Assembly (NCBI GenBank): GCA_017508895.1
Contig: JAFWRA010000086.1
Coordinates: 1 to 41,654 of the forward strand
Length of the DNA: 41,654 nt
Source: Bacteroidales bacterium
GTDB lineage: Bacteria; Bacteroidota; Bacteroidia; Bacteroidales; F082
Reading direction: 5' to 3'
Shown here: positions 9,960-16,653 of the stretch, one piece after another
How the letters are laid out: the number at the start of each line of letters is the position of its first letter
Position numbering within the stretch: the first letter of the stretch is position 1
The notes under the pieces: model-generated
The model's database searches: none
Told to the model about the DNA's origin: nothing
Seen by the model: only the letters and a program-made list of their open reading frames with translations
Made by a program: the position numbers and the translations under genes

Positions 9960-11120
9960 ATGAAGCACAATTTTCGCTTTTTTGCTGGAATGCTTTTGTT
10001 AGCCATTCCGCTGTGTATCAATGCACAAAACGATGTTCAACAACAAGTCAACGAACTCAAGGGCAAGGTGGACCGCATGCCCAAGATTTCTGGTTTCGTT
10101 CAAGGTATGTACCAAGCCAACTTGAGCGACAAGGGTGAACTGCTCGACAACACTCTCAGAATGCGCCGCGTGCGTATGTCTGTCGAAGGCAACCTTTCGA
10201 AGACCGTGAGCTACAAGATCCAAGGCGACTTCAGCCGTAGTCCCATGCTGGTTGACGCTTTCATCAAGTACAAACCCTGCAGAGAGTTTGCCATCCAACT
10301 CGGTCAGTTCAAGACCCCGTTCACGATTGAAAGCCCCATCAATCCCGTCAACCTCGAAATCTTCGATTACGGCGAGAGCGTCAAAGGACTCACAGGCTAC
10401 AGCGACGTTTGCGGAGTGGGTTCCTTGGGCCGCGACCTCGGTATCATGGCCACAGGTAGCCTCTTCCCCGTGGAAGGCGAAGAAGGTTACAAATACAGCA
10501 TCGTTGACTACAGCCTCGGCGTGTTCAACGGTAATGGCGCCAACCAACTCGACAACAACAACCGCAAGGACCTTGTGGGCCGCCTCGAAGTGCATCCTGG
10601 CCTCAAGGCTTTGACGCTGAGCGGATCATACTATTATGGTATGTATAGAAACACGACCGTCGAAGACGAAATCGCGGCAAATGGTGTTGCCAGAGGAAAA
10701 ACAGTTTTCCCCAATGGTGTTCGCAACCGCTGGGCAGCTGGCATTCAATACAACGATGACAAGCTCGTCCTCCGTGGTGAATACATCAGTGGCCAAACGG
10801 ATTGCAAAATCGGAGGCTTGGACGAGCAGGGCGATGCGCTCATCTTAGACCAAATCCTCAACAGCAAAGGCTATTACGCTGTAGCCGGCTATAACTTCGC
10901 CATTGGCAAGGACAAGAGCCAAAGACTTATGCCCGTATTGCGCTATGAGCATTTCGACCAGGTAAACAGCGCCTTGTTGGAAAACACCAATTGGTACACC
11001 GTTGGCATCAACTACTGGCCTATCAAGTCACTCAACTTCAAACTCGACTACTCCCTTATCCAAAAGGAAAGCGGAAGCAACTCACACCGTGTCGTCGGTA
11101 TTTTGAGCTATAAATTTTAA
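9960..11120 (+). CDS. OprO/OprP-like porin
   Basis: 386 residues with signal peptide MKHNFRFFAGMLLLAIPLCINAQ. A short coiled coil (VQQQVNELKGKVDRM) typical of this porin group follows, then a 16-strand-type barrel sequence: FVQGMYQAN, MRRVRMSVEGNL, YKIQGDFSRSP, FAIQLGQFKTPFTIES. The last strand ends in Phe (VVGILSYKF), as outer-membrane barrels do. Members transport anions such as phosphate or pyrophosphate, but selectivity cannot be read here. It heads an operon with a YeiH-family exporter and a small membrane protein, suggesting a shared anionic substrate, possibly an oxidised sulfur compound. The 27-base gap to the next gene is an AATCTTGAATCTTAAATT-type repeat. Confidence 0.82.
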   Translation: MKHNFRFFAGMLLLAIPLCINAQNDVQQQVNELKGKVDRMPKISGFVQGMYQANLSDKGELLDNTLRMRRVRMSVEGNLSKTVSYKIQGDFSRSPMLVDAFIKYKPCREFAIQLGQFKTPFTIESPINPVNLEIFDYGESVKGLTGYSDVCGVGSLGRDLGIMATGSLFPVEGEEGYKYSIVDYSLGVFNGNGANQLDNNNRKDLVGRLEVHPGLKALTLSGSYYYGMYRNTTVEDEIAANGVARGKTVFPNGVRNRWAAGIQYNDDKLVLRGEYISGQTDCKIGGLDEQGDALILDQILNSKGYYAVAGYNFAIGKDKSQRLMPVLRYEHFDQVNSALLENTNWYTVGINYWPIKSLNFKLDYSLIQKESGSNSHRVVGILSYKF

Positions 11121-11145
11121 ATCTTGAATCTTAAATTTTGAATCG
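11118..11145. repeat. Word-like AT repeat (AAATCTTGAATCTTAAATTTTGAATC)
   Basis: A short stretch built from overlapping AATCTT/AATTTTGAATC words between the porin stop and the exporter start. The reverse complement of the same words (GATTTAAGATTCAAAATT) occurs at 40328-40370 upstream of efp. Confidence 0.55.
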
Positions 11146-11147
11146 TT

Positions 11148-12485
11148 ATGGCAAACAATAACGCATCCAACCTTTGGAAAAAAGAAGACTGGCTGGCCGT
11201 GTGGATTGGCTTCATCGTCATCGCAGTGGCCTGCATCGCCGTCCTCACCGGCTCATTCGATTTCTCCGCCGCCAAGTTCGGCACATGGCACTGGTGGGAA
11301 AACGTGGAAGAAAAGAAATCACTGGCCGCCCAATTCAACGGCGAGTTTTGGATCAAACTGCTGCGCACTTTCTTGGTGACAAGCATCTTGTTCGGCATTG
11401 GCATCAAGCTCCAAGGCGAGAAGATTGGCAAGTTCATCCCTGCCTTCGTCGTGCTGTTCCTCATCTGTATCGTGGTGAGAATGATCAGTGCCGAATACAC
11501 CCTTAAGATGTACCTTGAATGGGCTTTCTGGGCCTTGCTCATCGGTCTGCTCATCTCCAACACCGTCGGCACGCCTGAATGGCTGAAACCTGCCATCCGC
11601 ACGGAGTTCTACATCAAGACGGGTTTGGTCATCATGGGTTTCTCGGTACTGTTCAGCAACATCGCCAAGTTCGGTCTCTACGGTCTCGGCATTGCATGGA
11701 TTGTGACACCTATCGTCATCATCTTCATGTGGTGGCTCGGCACCAAGGTGCTGAAGATTGACAACAAGCCGTTGGTCATCACTTTGGCTTCGGCCACCTC
11801 GGTGTGCGGTACCAGTGCCGCCATCGCTACAGGTGCTGCCGCCAAGGCCAAGAAGGAAGACCTCTCGTTGGCCATCTCCATCTCCATTATCTTCACCATT
11901 TTAATGATGGTTTTCGAACCTATGATCATCCGCGCCTGCGGCATGAACCAACTCATGGGTGGTGCCCTCATCGGCGGTACCGTCGACTCAACGGGTGCCG
12001 TGGTACTGGCTGGTAACGCCCTCGGCGAGGAAGCCGAACAAGCTGCTGTGCTCGTGAAGTCCATCCAGAACATCCTTATCGGCTTCATCGCCTTCTTCGT
12101 GGCCATCTTTTTTGCCACCAAGGTCGACAAGACCAGCGACAGCAAAGTCGGTGCAGGTGAGATTTGGACCCGTTTCCCGAAGTTCATCATCGGTTTCTTC
12201 GTGGCATCGCTCGTGGCATCCTTCATCATCCAACCTATGGGTGGCGACGTAAAAGCCATCAACGGTGTCCTCGACCAATACAAGAACTGGGCCTTCGTGC
12301 TGGCCTTCACCAGCATCGGCCTCGACACCAACTTCAAGAGCCTCTTCAAACAGATGCAAGGTGGCAAGGTGCTCTGGCTCTATATTATCGGCCAGGTGTT
12401 CAACATCCTCCTCACGCTGTTTGCCGTGTGGTTCCTACTCTCAGGTGTGGTGTTTGACGTTCCTGTCCTCGACATGTTCAAATGA
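11148..12485 (+). CDS. YeiH-family putative sulfate/anion exporter (UPF0324)
   Basis: 445 residues, integral membrane protein with about 11-12 hydrophobic segments. The conserved core is clear: RTEFYIKTGLVIMG, SVCGTSAAIATG around residue 220, GGALIGGTVDSTGAVV and the closing SIGLDTNF segment, all characteristic of the YeiH/CysZ-like putative sulfate exporters. It is longer than the roughly 340-residue proteobacterial form because of about 90 extra N-terminal residues with a tryptophan-rich loop (GTWHWWENVEEKK). It lies 27 bases after the porin and overlaps the next gene by four bases (ATGA), so the three form an operon. The substrate is unproven; sulfite or sulfonate-derived anions are possible. 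Confidence 0.88.
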   Translation: MANNNASNLWKKEDWLAVWIGFIVIAVACIAVLTGSFDFSAAKFGTWHWWENVEEKKSLAAQFNGEFWIKLLRTFLVTSILFGIGIKLQGEKIGKFIPAFVVLFLICIVVRMISAEYTLKMYLEWAFWALLIGLLISNTVGTPEWLKPAIRTEFYIKTGLVIMGFSVLFSNIAKFGLYGLGIAWIVTPIVIIFMWWLGTKVLKIDNKPLVITLASATSVCGTSAAIATGAAAKAKKEDLSLAISISIIFTILMMVFEPMIIRACGMNQLMGGALIGGTVDSTGAVVLAGNALGEEAEQAAVLVKSIQNILIGFIAFFVAIFFATKVDKTSDSKVGAGEIWTRFPKFIIGFFVASLVASFIIQPMGGDVKAINGVLDQYKNWAFVLAFTSIGLDTNFKSLFKQMQGGKVLWLYIIGQVFNILLTLFAVWFLLSGVVFDVPVLDMFK

Positions 12486-12775
12486 TGAACAAAAACCACA
12501 AGATATTCAAAGTGATTACCATCATCGTGGTGGTAATCACTTTGTTTTTGGCTGGCTGGATCATGGCCAACAAATTCGGCCTCGTCGAAGGCTACGACTT
12601 TGGTGCGGGTGCTTATTACTACGCCGACATCCCTACCGAACAATACTCCGAAATCGACCACGAAGGTGCCTATCAAACTTCCGTGCCTAAATGGATTTTC
12701 TACGTTCTCTTCTTCGCCTGGGGCTGGCTGATGTGGCGGCTTTGGGTGTGGATTGAAACGAGGGGAAAGAAATAG
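12482..12775 (+). CDS. Small two-helix membrane protein of the exporter operon
   Basis: 97 residues, not recognised. An N-terminal membrane helix (about residues 9-29) and a C-terminal tryptophan-rich helix (about 70-90, IFYVLFFAWGWLMWRLWVW) flank a 40-residue acidic, tyrosine-rich loop. The start overlaps the exporter stop by four bases, so it is translationally coupled. An accessory or stabilising subunit of the YeiH-type transporter is the simplest reading, by context only. No terminator is visible before the convergent genes that begin at 12780. Confidence 0.7.
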   Translation: MMNKNHKIFKVITIIVVVITLFLAGWIMANKFGLVEGYDFGAGAYYYADIPTEQYSEIDHEGAYQTSVPKWIFYVLFFAWGWLMWRLWVWIETRGKK

Positions 12776-12779
12776 ACCA

Positions 12780-13288
12780 TTAAATCAGTGCATTAGGCAA
12801 ATACTTCCCAAAATCCACCGTTGGCAACTTACTCCCTTTTGCCACCACATCCTTGACAAACTGCTCGCATTCTTCAACCGACATTTTTCCTCGCTTCATT
12901 GCATAATACAGGAAATCAATCGTAGTCAGATAAGTGATTTGCTGTTTTTCACAATACTCCTTAATGTCTTTCAAGTTGCTGCTACCGATGACATTGTGTG
13001 TATAACGGCAATAGGCCATACAAGCGCTCTCCCCTTTGCCGAAAGTCTGCAAAAGCTTGCATACTCGACCATCATCTCCCCTGTCGGATTGAATTCCTCC
13101 TTTGAAATGTTCTTCAGAAAAAAGATTTGGTTGTCCAACTGGTTTTGAATGGATCCGATCTCATCATATACCATACTCAAAACGACATGTTCATATTCCG
13201 ACAATATTTCCGGCAACATGTTAAGTCGACCCGCCTTGGCGAAATGAATCAACACGTCAGCATCCAGTATGATTTTGACCTTCTCCAT
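12780..13288 (-). pseudogene. PIN-domain protein, frameshifted
   Basis: Two overlapping reading frames together make one PIN-type nuclease-like protein of about 168 residues. The first (13288 down to 12971) begins MEKVKIILDADVLIHFAKAG with the first PIN aspartate, then leaves frame near 13035-13060. The second (in frame from about 13052 to the stop at 12780) continues with FGKGESAC and VIGSSNLKDIKEYC, as in the second half of such proteins. Restoring one lost base near the TTTT run at about 13054 joins them. No slippery heptamer is visible, so a mutation (or assembly error) is more likely than programmed frameshifting. The start overlaps the upstream peptidase gene by 32 bases. PIN proteins are usually toxin ribonucleases. 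Confidence 0.75.
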
Positions 13289-13991
13289 AGCCGATTAGGT
13301 TGAGCAGTTCGAGATAATGCCCTTCGGAAATCCTTTCCTCGTCGAATAACTTACGAGCCTTGGAGCCAAAATCACCAATGACCAATCCCTCGTTTCCTTT
13401 TGAATAGAGTTCGACATCATATCCGCGCAAAGCTGCCTCCTGCGTAATCGAAACCGCCAACAGCGCGTCAGTGGACAAAGGACTGATAATGTGCAATTCT
13501 TTCAGCCTCACCACCAAAGTATGATGCGAAACCCCATAAAGATGCTCCATCCGAAGCAACGTGTCAATACTGACACTCTTGCTGACAATTTCATCGGATG
13601 GAATGTTTTTCAGCAAACCTTCCTTGGGCATCAGCAAAGCGGAAGCGAACAGGTTGGCCGACCTCTCAGCGGCATCGGTATAGATTGAGTTGTCGCAAAA
13701 ATGCGGCTGGGGATTCTCGTCGTAATACAAATGGTACAACTCGTGCGCAATGGTGAAATGTTGCCGTCCCCGCCTCGAACTGCTGTTCACCAACATAAAT
13801 CGATGCTTCTTGTCAAGAGTCAGAAGCGACAATCCAAATAGTTTATCGGACAATGGACGATAAAGCGTCATCACATTCAATTGGCGGAGGGCAGTTTTCA
13901 TATTGAGCGGCTCCGTTGCGGAAACACGCAGCAACTCGCTCCGCATCTTTCCTGCAAGGATTTCCGCCGTTTCAAGGTTCAGCTTTTTCAT
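13257..13991 (-). CDS. ImmA/IrrE-type zinc metallopeptidase (COG2856)
   Basis: 244 residues, cytoplasmic. The zinc motif HExxH is at His83-Glu84-His87 (FTIAHELYHLYYDE) and is followed by the family's second signature ERSANLFASALLMP, where Glu109 is the likely third ligand. Relatives such as ImmA and IrrE/DdrO-protease cleave XRE-type repressors, releasing the genes they control. The start overlaps the stop of the XRE gene by four bases (ATGA) and the stop overlaps the PIN gene by 32 bases, so the three are one tightly coupled operon. XRE-COG2856-PIN combinations have been predicted as toxin-antitoxin-like modules. Confidence 0.9.
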   Translation of the reverse strand: MKKLNLETAEILAGKMRSELLRVSATEPLNMKTALRQLNVMTLYRPLSDKLFGLSLLTLDKKHRFMLVNSSSRRGRQHFTIAHELYHLYYDENPQPHFCDNSIYTDAAERSANLFASALLMPKEGLLKNIPSDEIVSKSVSIDTLLRMEHLYGVSHHTLVVRLKELHIISPLSTDALLAVSITQEAALRGYDVELYSKGNEGLVIGDFGSKARKLFDEERISEGHYLELLNLIGYGEGQNHTGC

Positions 13992-14323
13992 TTTTCCAAC
14001 AGCCTTTCCATTTTCAAATAATTCATCACAACGCTCTTGAACGAGGCCACTTCTCGCATATCATCAGCGCTAAGGTCATCAGCGCGGAAAGCGCAGACCA
14101 GCATATTGCGGACTGCCATTTCGTCTTCCTCGAAGAGAAGCGCCAATTCGCAGCCGAACAAATCCGCTGCCTTTTGCAGCACTTCCAAAGGCGTTTCGCG
14201 CTCGCCTGCCTCATAGTTGGCGTAAGCCGAACGCCCAACACCAAGATATTCAGCCGTTTTCTCTTGCGTATAGCCGTTGGCCTCACGCAATGCCTTCAGG
14301 TTTCTCCCTGTGATTGTGTTCAT
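13988..14323 (-). CDS. XRE-family HTH regulator (antitoxin-like)
   Basis: 111 residues. The N-terminal lambda-repressor-type HTH spans about residues 5-62: ALREANGYTQEKTAEYLGV is helices 1-2, GRSAYANYEAGERETPLEVL is the recognition helix and following turn, and KAADLFGC completes the fold. The C-terminal 45 residues are acidic and may bind the partner peptidase. It is the first gene of the XRE-peptidase-PIN operon. An inverted repeat TGTGGCAAAA...TTTTGCCACA (14350-14396) overlapping its promoter is a likely autoregulatory operator. Confidence 0.9.
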   Translation of the reverse strand: MNTITGRNLKALREANGYTQEKTAEYLGVGRSAYANYEAGERETPLEVLQKAADLFGCELALLFEEDEMAVRNMLVCAFRADDLSADDMREVASFKSVVMNYLKMERLLEK

Positions 14324-14349
14324 TTTGACCCTTTTTTAACTTCTTTTTG

Positions 14350-14396
14350 TGTGGCAAAAATACAAAATATTCTAAAACTTATATTATTTTGCCACA
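14350..14396. promoter_or_regulatory. Inverted repeat, putative XRE operator
   Basis: TGTGGCAAAA (14350-14359) and its exact complement TTTTGCCACA (14387-14396), 27 bases apart. The minus-strand -7 element TATTTTTG (14362-14355) overlaps the left arm, so a protein on the repeat would occlude the promoter of the XRE operon. It may also affect the divergent kinase-RapZ gene. Confidence 0.6.
14355..14362 (-). promoter_or_regulatory. -7 element of the XRE-peptidase-PIN operon
   Basis: Minus-strand TATTTTTG, 31 bases before the XRE start at 14323 and inside the inverted repeat 14350-14396. Confidence 0.55.
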
Positions 14397-14436
14397 TTAT
14401 TTTGAATCACACACGTCATTTTTTCATTTTTCTTTG

Positions 14437-14444
14437 TAACTTTG
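14437..14444 (+). promoter_or_regulatory. -7 element of the kinase-RapZ operon
   Basis: TAACTTTG followed by CAAC, 25 bases before the ATG at 14470. Confidence 0.65.
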
Positions 14445-14469
14445 CAACAATAGAAAACAATGGAATTCC

Positions 14470-15924
14470 ATGCAAACCACTGATATTCAAAACATATTAG
14501 CAGAACTCACTCGTTCCATCGGGGAAACTCCCAAGGATATTCTGCCCATCGCGGAATCGGGATCGGCGAGGAAGTATTTCCGTGTCATCACTGACAGCAA
14601 GAGCCTTATTGGCACCTTTAGCAATAATAATGAGGAAAATGAGGCTTTTCTCACTTTCAGCAAGCATTTCCATGACCTTGGGTTGAATGTACCCGAGGTC
14701 TTTGCCGTCAATGCAGAGCGGACTTGCTACTTGCAAAGCGACTTCGGAGATGACAACTTATTTGCACATGTGCAGAAGGCTTTGATGGTTGGAGATTTTG
14801 GCGAGAATGTCATCCAACTCTACAAGCAAGCCTTATGCCATTTGGTCAAGCTGCAAGTGTTAGGCCAAAAAGGCCTGGACTACAGCAAGGCCTACCCCAC
14901 CGAGCGTTTCGACCGGCAGGCCATCATAGATGATTTGAATTACTTCAAATATTACTTCGTGAAGCCTCACGAGGAAATCGACTTCAACGAGACACGCTTA
15001 GGCAAGGACTTCGAAGCCTTCGCCGACTTCGTCAGCCAAGCACCCTGCGACTTCTTCATGTATCGCGACTTCCAGTCGCGCAATATCATGGTCAAGGACG
15101 GCGAGCTATACTTCATCGACTTCCAAGGCGGCCGCAAAGGACCGCTGAATTATGATGTGGTTTCTCTGCTCTATCAAGTGAAAGCACAAATTCCGCAAGC
15201 AACGCGCAACGAACTGGTCGACTACTACAAGACCGAACTATCGAAATTCATGAGCCCCGAGGCCGTCAAATTCGACACCTACCAGCCTTATTTCGTCTAC
15301 CTGAGGTTGATGCAAGTTTTGGGCGCCTACGGTTTCAGAGGACTCATCCAAAAGAAATCCCACTTCATCGAGAGCATCCCTTACGCCTTGCGCGAAATAG
15401 AGGCACTCTTGAAAGCAACACCTTTAACTGCCTATCCTGAGTTGCAAAGTGTCATCAGCCAACTCAACAAGCTGGACGCCAAATATGCTGCGCTTATTGC
15501 TCCACCTGCGGGCAAGCTGACCGTAACTATCAACAGCTTCTCATTCAAAAAGGGCTACCCAACTGACTTCAGCGGCAACGGCGGCGGCTTTGTGTTCGAC
15601 TGCCGTGCCCTGCCCAACCCTGGGCGAGAACCAGAGTTCAAGACCAAGACTGGCCGCGACTGGGAAGTCATCGACTACCTTATGGCCAAACCGCCCGTCC
15701 ACATCTTCCTTGACCATGTGAAAGGCATCGTAGGACAGAGCGTCGATAACTATCGTGAGCGTCATTTCAGCAACCTGATGGTCTCGTTTGGCTGCACAGG
15801 CGGACAACACCGCTCCGTCTTCTTTGCCCAGACCATCTACGAATGGCTGAAGACCACCTATCCCGACATCCACCTGAAACTGAATCACATCGAACGCAAA
15901 ATCACGGAGGAACACAACGCATGA
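14470..15924 (+). CDS. Sugar-kinase-like APH domain fused to a RapZ C-terminal domain
   Basis: 484 residues in two parts. Residues 1 to about 340 form an aminoglycoside-phosphotransferase-fold kinase of the AmgK/COG3178 type: catalytic YRDFQSRN (Asp200, Asn205) and metal-binding YFIDFQGG (Asp217). Residues about 353-478 match the C-terminal domain of the RNase adaptor RapZ: SFSFKKGYP, CRALPNPG (378-385) and GCTGGQHRSV (441-450). In E. coli that domain binds glucosamine-6-phosphate. The His after LPNP in E. coli RapZ and Bacillus YvcJ, important for that sensing as I recall, is Gly385 here. RapZ's N-terminal P-loop domain is absent. The stop overlaps the MurU-like gene by four bases (ATGA). 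A MurNAc- or GlcNAc-1-kinase feeding peptidoglycan sugar salvage is likely. Confidence 0.88.
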   Translation: MQTTDIQNILAELTRSIGETPKDILPIAESGSARKYFRVITDSKSLIGTFSNNNEENEAFLTFSKHFHDLGLNVPEVFAVNAERTCYLQSDFGDDNLFAHVQKALMVGDFGENVIQLYKQALCHLVKLQVLGQKGLDYSKAYPTERFDRQAIIDDLNYFKYYFVKPHEEIDFNETRLGKDFEAFADFVSQAPCDFFMYRDFQSRNIMVKDGELYFIDFQGGRKGPLNYDVVSLLYQVKAQIPQATRNELVDYYKTELSKFMSPEAVKFDTYQPYFVYLRLMQVLGAYGFRGLIQKKSHFIESIPYALREIEALLKATPLTAYPELQSVISQLNKLDAKYAALIAPPAGKLTVTINSFSFKKGYPTDFSGNGGGFVFDCRALPNPGREPEFKTKTGRDWEVIDYLMAKPPVHIFLDHVKGIVGQSVDNYRERHFSNLMVSFGCTGGQHRSVFFAQTIYEWLKTTYPDIHLKLNHIERKITEEHNA

Positions 15925-16652
15925 CACACGACACCACCGCCATGATATTGGCTGCAGGCTTGGGCACCCGCCTCAAAGCCTTGACCCAAGACAAGCCCAA
16001 GGCCTTGGTTCCGCTCATCGGTAAGCCATTGTTGCAGCATTGCATCGAGAACTTGATAGCCAACGGCTTTAATCATATCGTTATCAACATTCACCATTTT
16101 GGCGAGCAAATCATCGATTTCGTGGAAAGCCATCATTTCGATGCCGACATCCAAATCTCCGACGAGCGCGACCTGCTGATGGACACGGGAGGTGGCATCA
16201 TCAAGGCCACTCCCCTATTCAAGAATTCCAAAGCCGTTTTAGTGCATAACGTGGACATTATCAGCAATGTGAACCTGGGCGAGATGAACCAACAATTCCT
16301 TGAATCTGGAGATGATGCCTGGTTGCTCACCCAAGACCGTGAGACCAACCGAAAGCTTCTCTTTAGAGAGGACCATCAACTCATCGGTTGGCGCAACAAG
16401 GCTGAAGGCAACTTCAAATGGGTGTACGACAGCTTTGGCCAATACCAAGAAATGGCCTTCAGTGGATTACATTTTTTCCGCAACAACCTGTTTGCTGGAT
16501 TTGAATGCAAACCTCAAAGCGTCATTGACTTATACCTTAAATTGGCCAAAAACAACCGCATCCTCTCCAAGCCTATCCAACCTGACTATTGGTTCGATTT
16601 GGGAAAACCTGAACAACTGGAAGCAGCCGAAAACTACCTATATACACTTTGA
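15921..16652 (+). CDS. MurU-like sugar-1-phosphate nucleotidyltransferase
   Basis: 243 residues. The N-terminal nucleotidyltransferase signature is complete: MILAAGLGTRL, then DKPKALVPLIGKPLLQH. It is followed by DTGGGIIKA and HNVDIISN, where the usual substrate/metal-binding aspartate sits, and WFDLGKPEQL near the end. Single-domain enzymes of this size include MurU, which makes UDP-MurNAc from MurNAc-1-phosphate. Coupling (ATGA overlap) to an AmgK-type kinase supports that role, but GlcNAc-1-P or heptose-1-P as substrate cannot be excluded. The start at 15921 replaces a longer in-frame reading from 15843, which lies inside the upstream gene. Confidence 0.85.
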   Translation: MTHDTTAMILAAGLGTRLKALTQDKPKALVPLIGKPLLQHCIENLIANGFNHIVINIHHFGEQIIDFVESHHFDADIQISDERDLLMDTGGGIIKATPLFKNSKAVLVHNVDIISNVNLGEMNQQFLESGDDAWLLTQDRETNRKLLFREDHQLIGWRNKAEGNFKWVYDSFGQYQEMAFSGLHFFRNNLFAGFECKPQSVIDLYLKLAKNNRILSKPIQPDYWFDLGKPEQLEAAENYLYTL

Positions 16653-16653
16653 A

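Noticed and set aside
13020..13075. Programmed ribosomal frameshift in the PIN gene
   Set aside because: No slippery heptamer or downstream structure was found at the frame junction; a simple indel explains it.
16300..16653. N-terminal extension of the AddB-like nuclease
   Set aside because: It overlaps the MurU-like gene completely in another frame; the ATG at 16654, one base after that stop, is the natural start.
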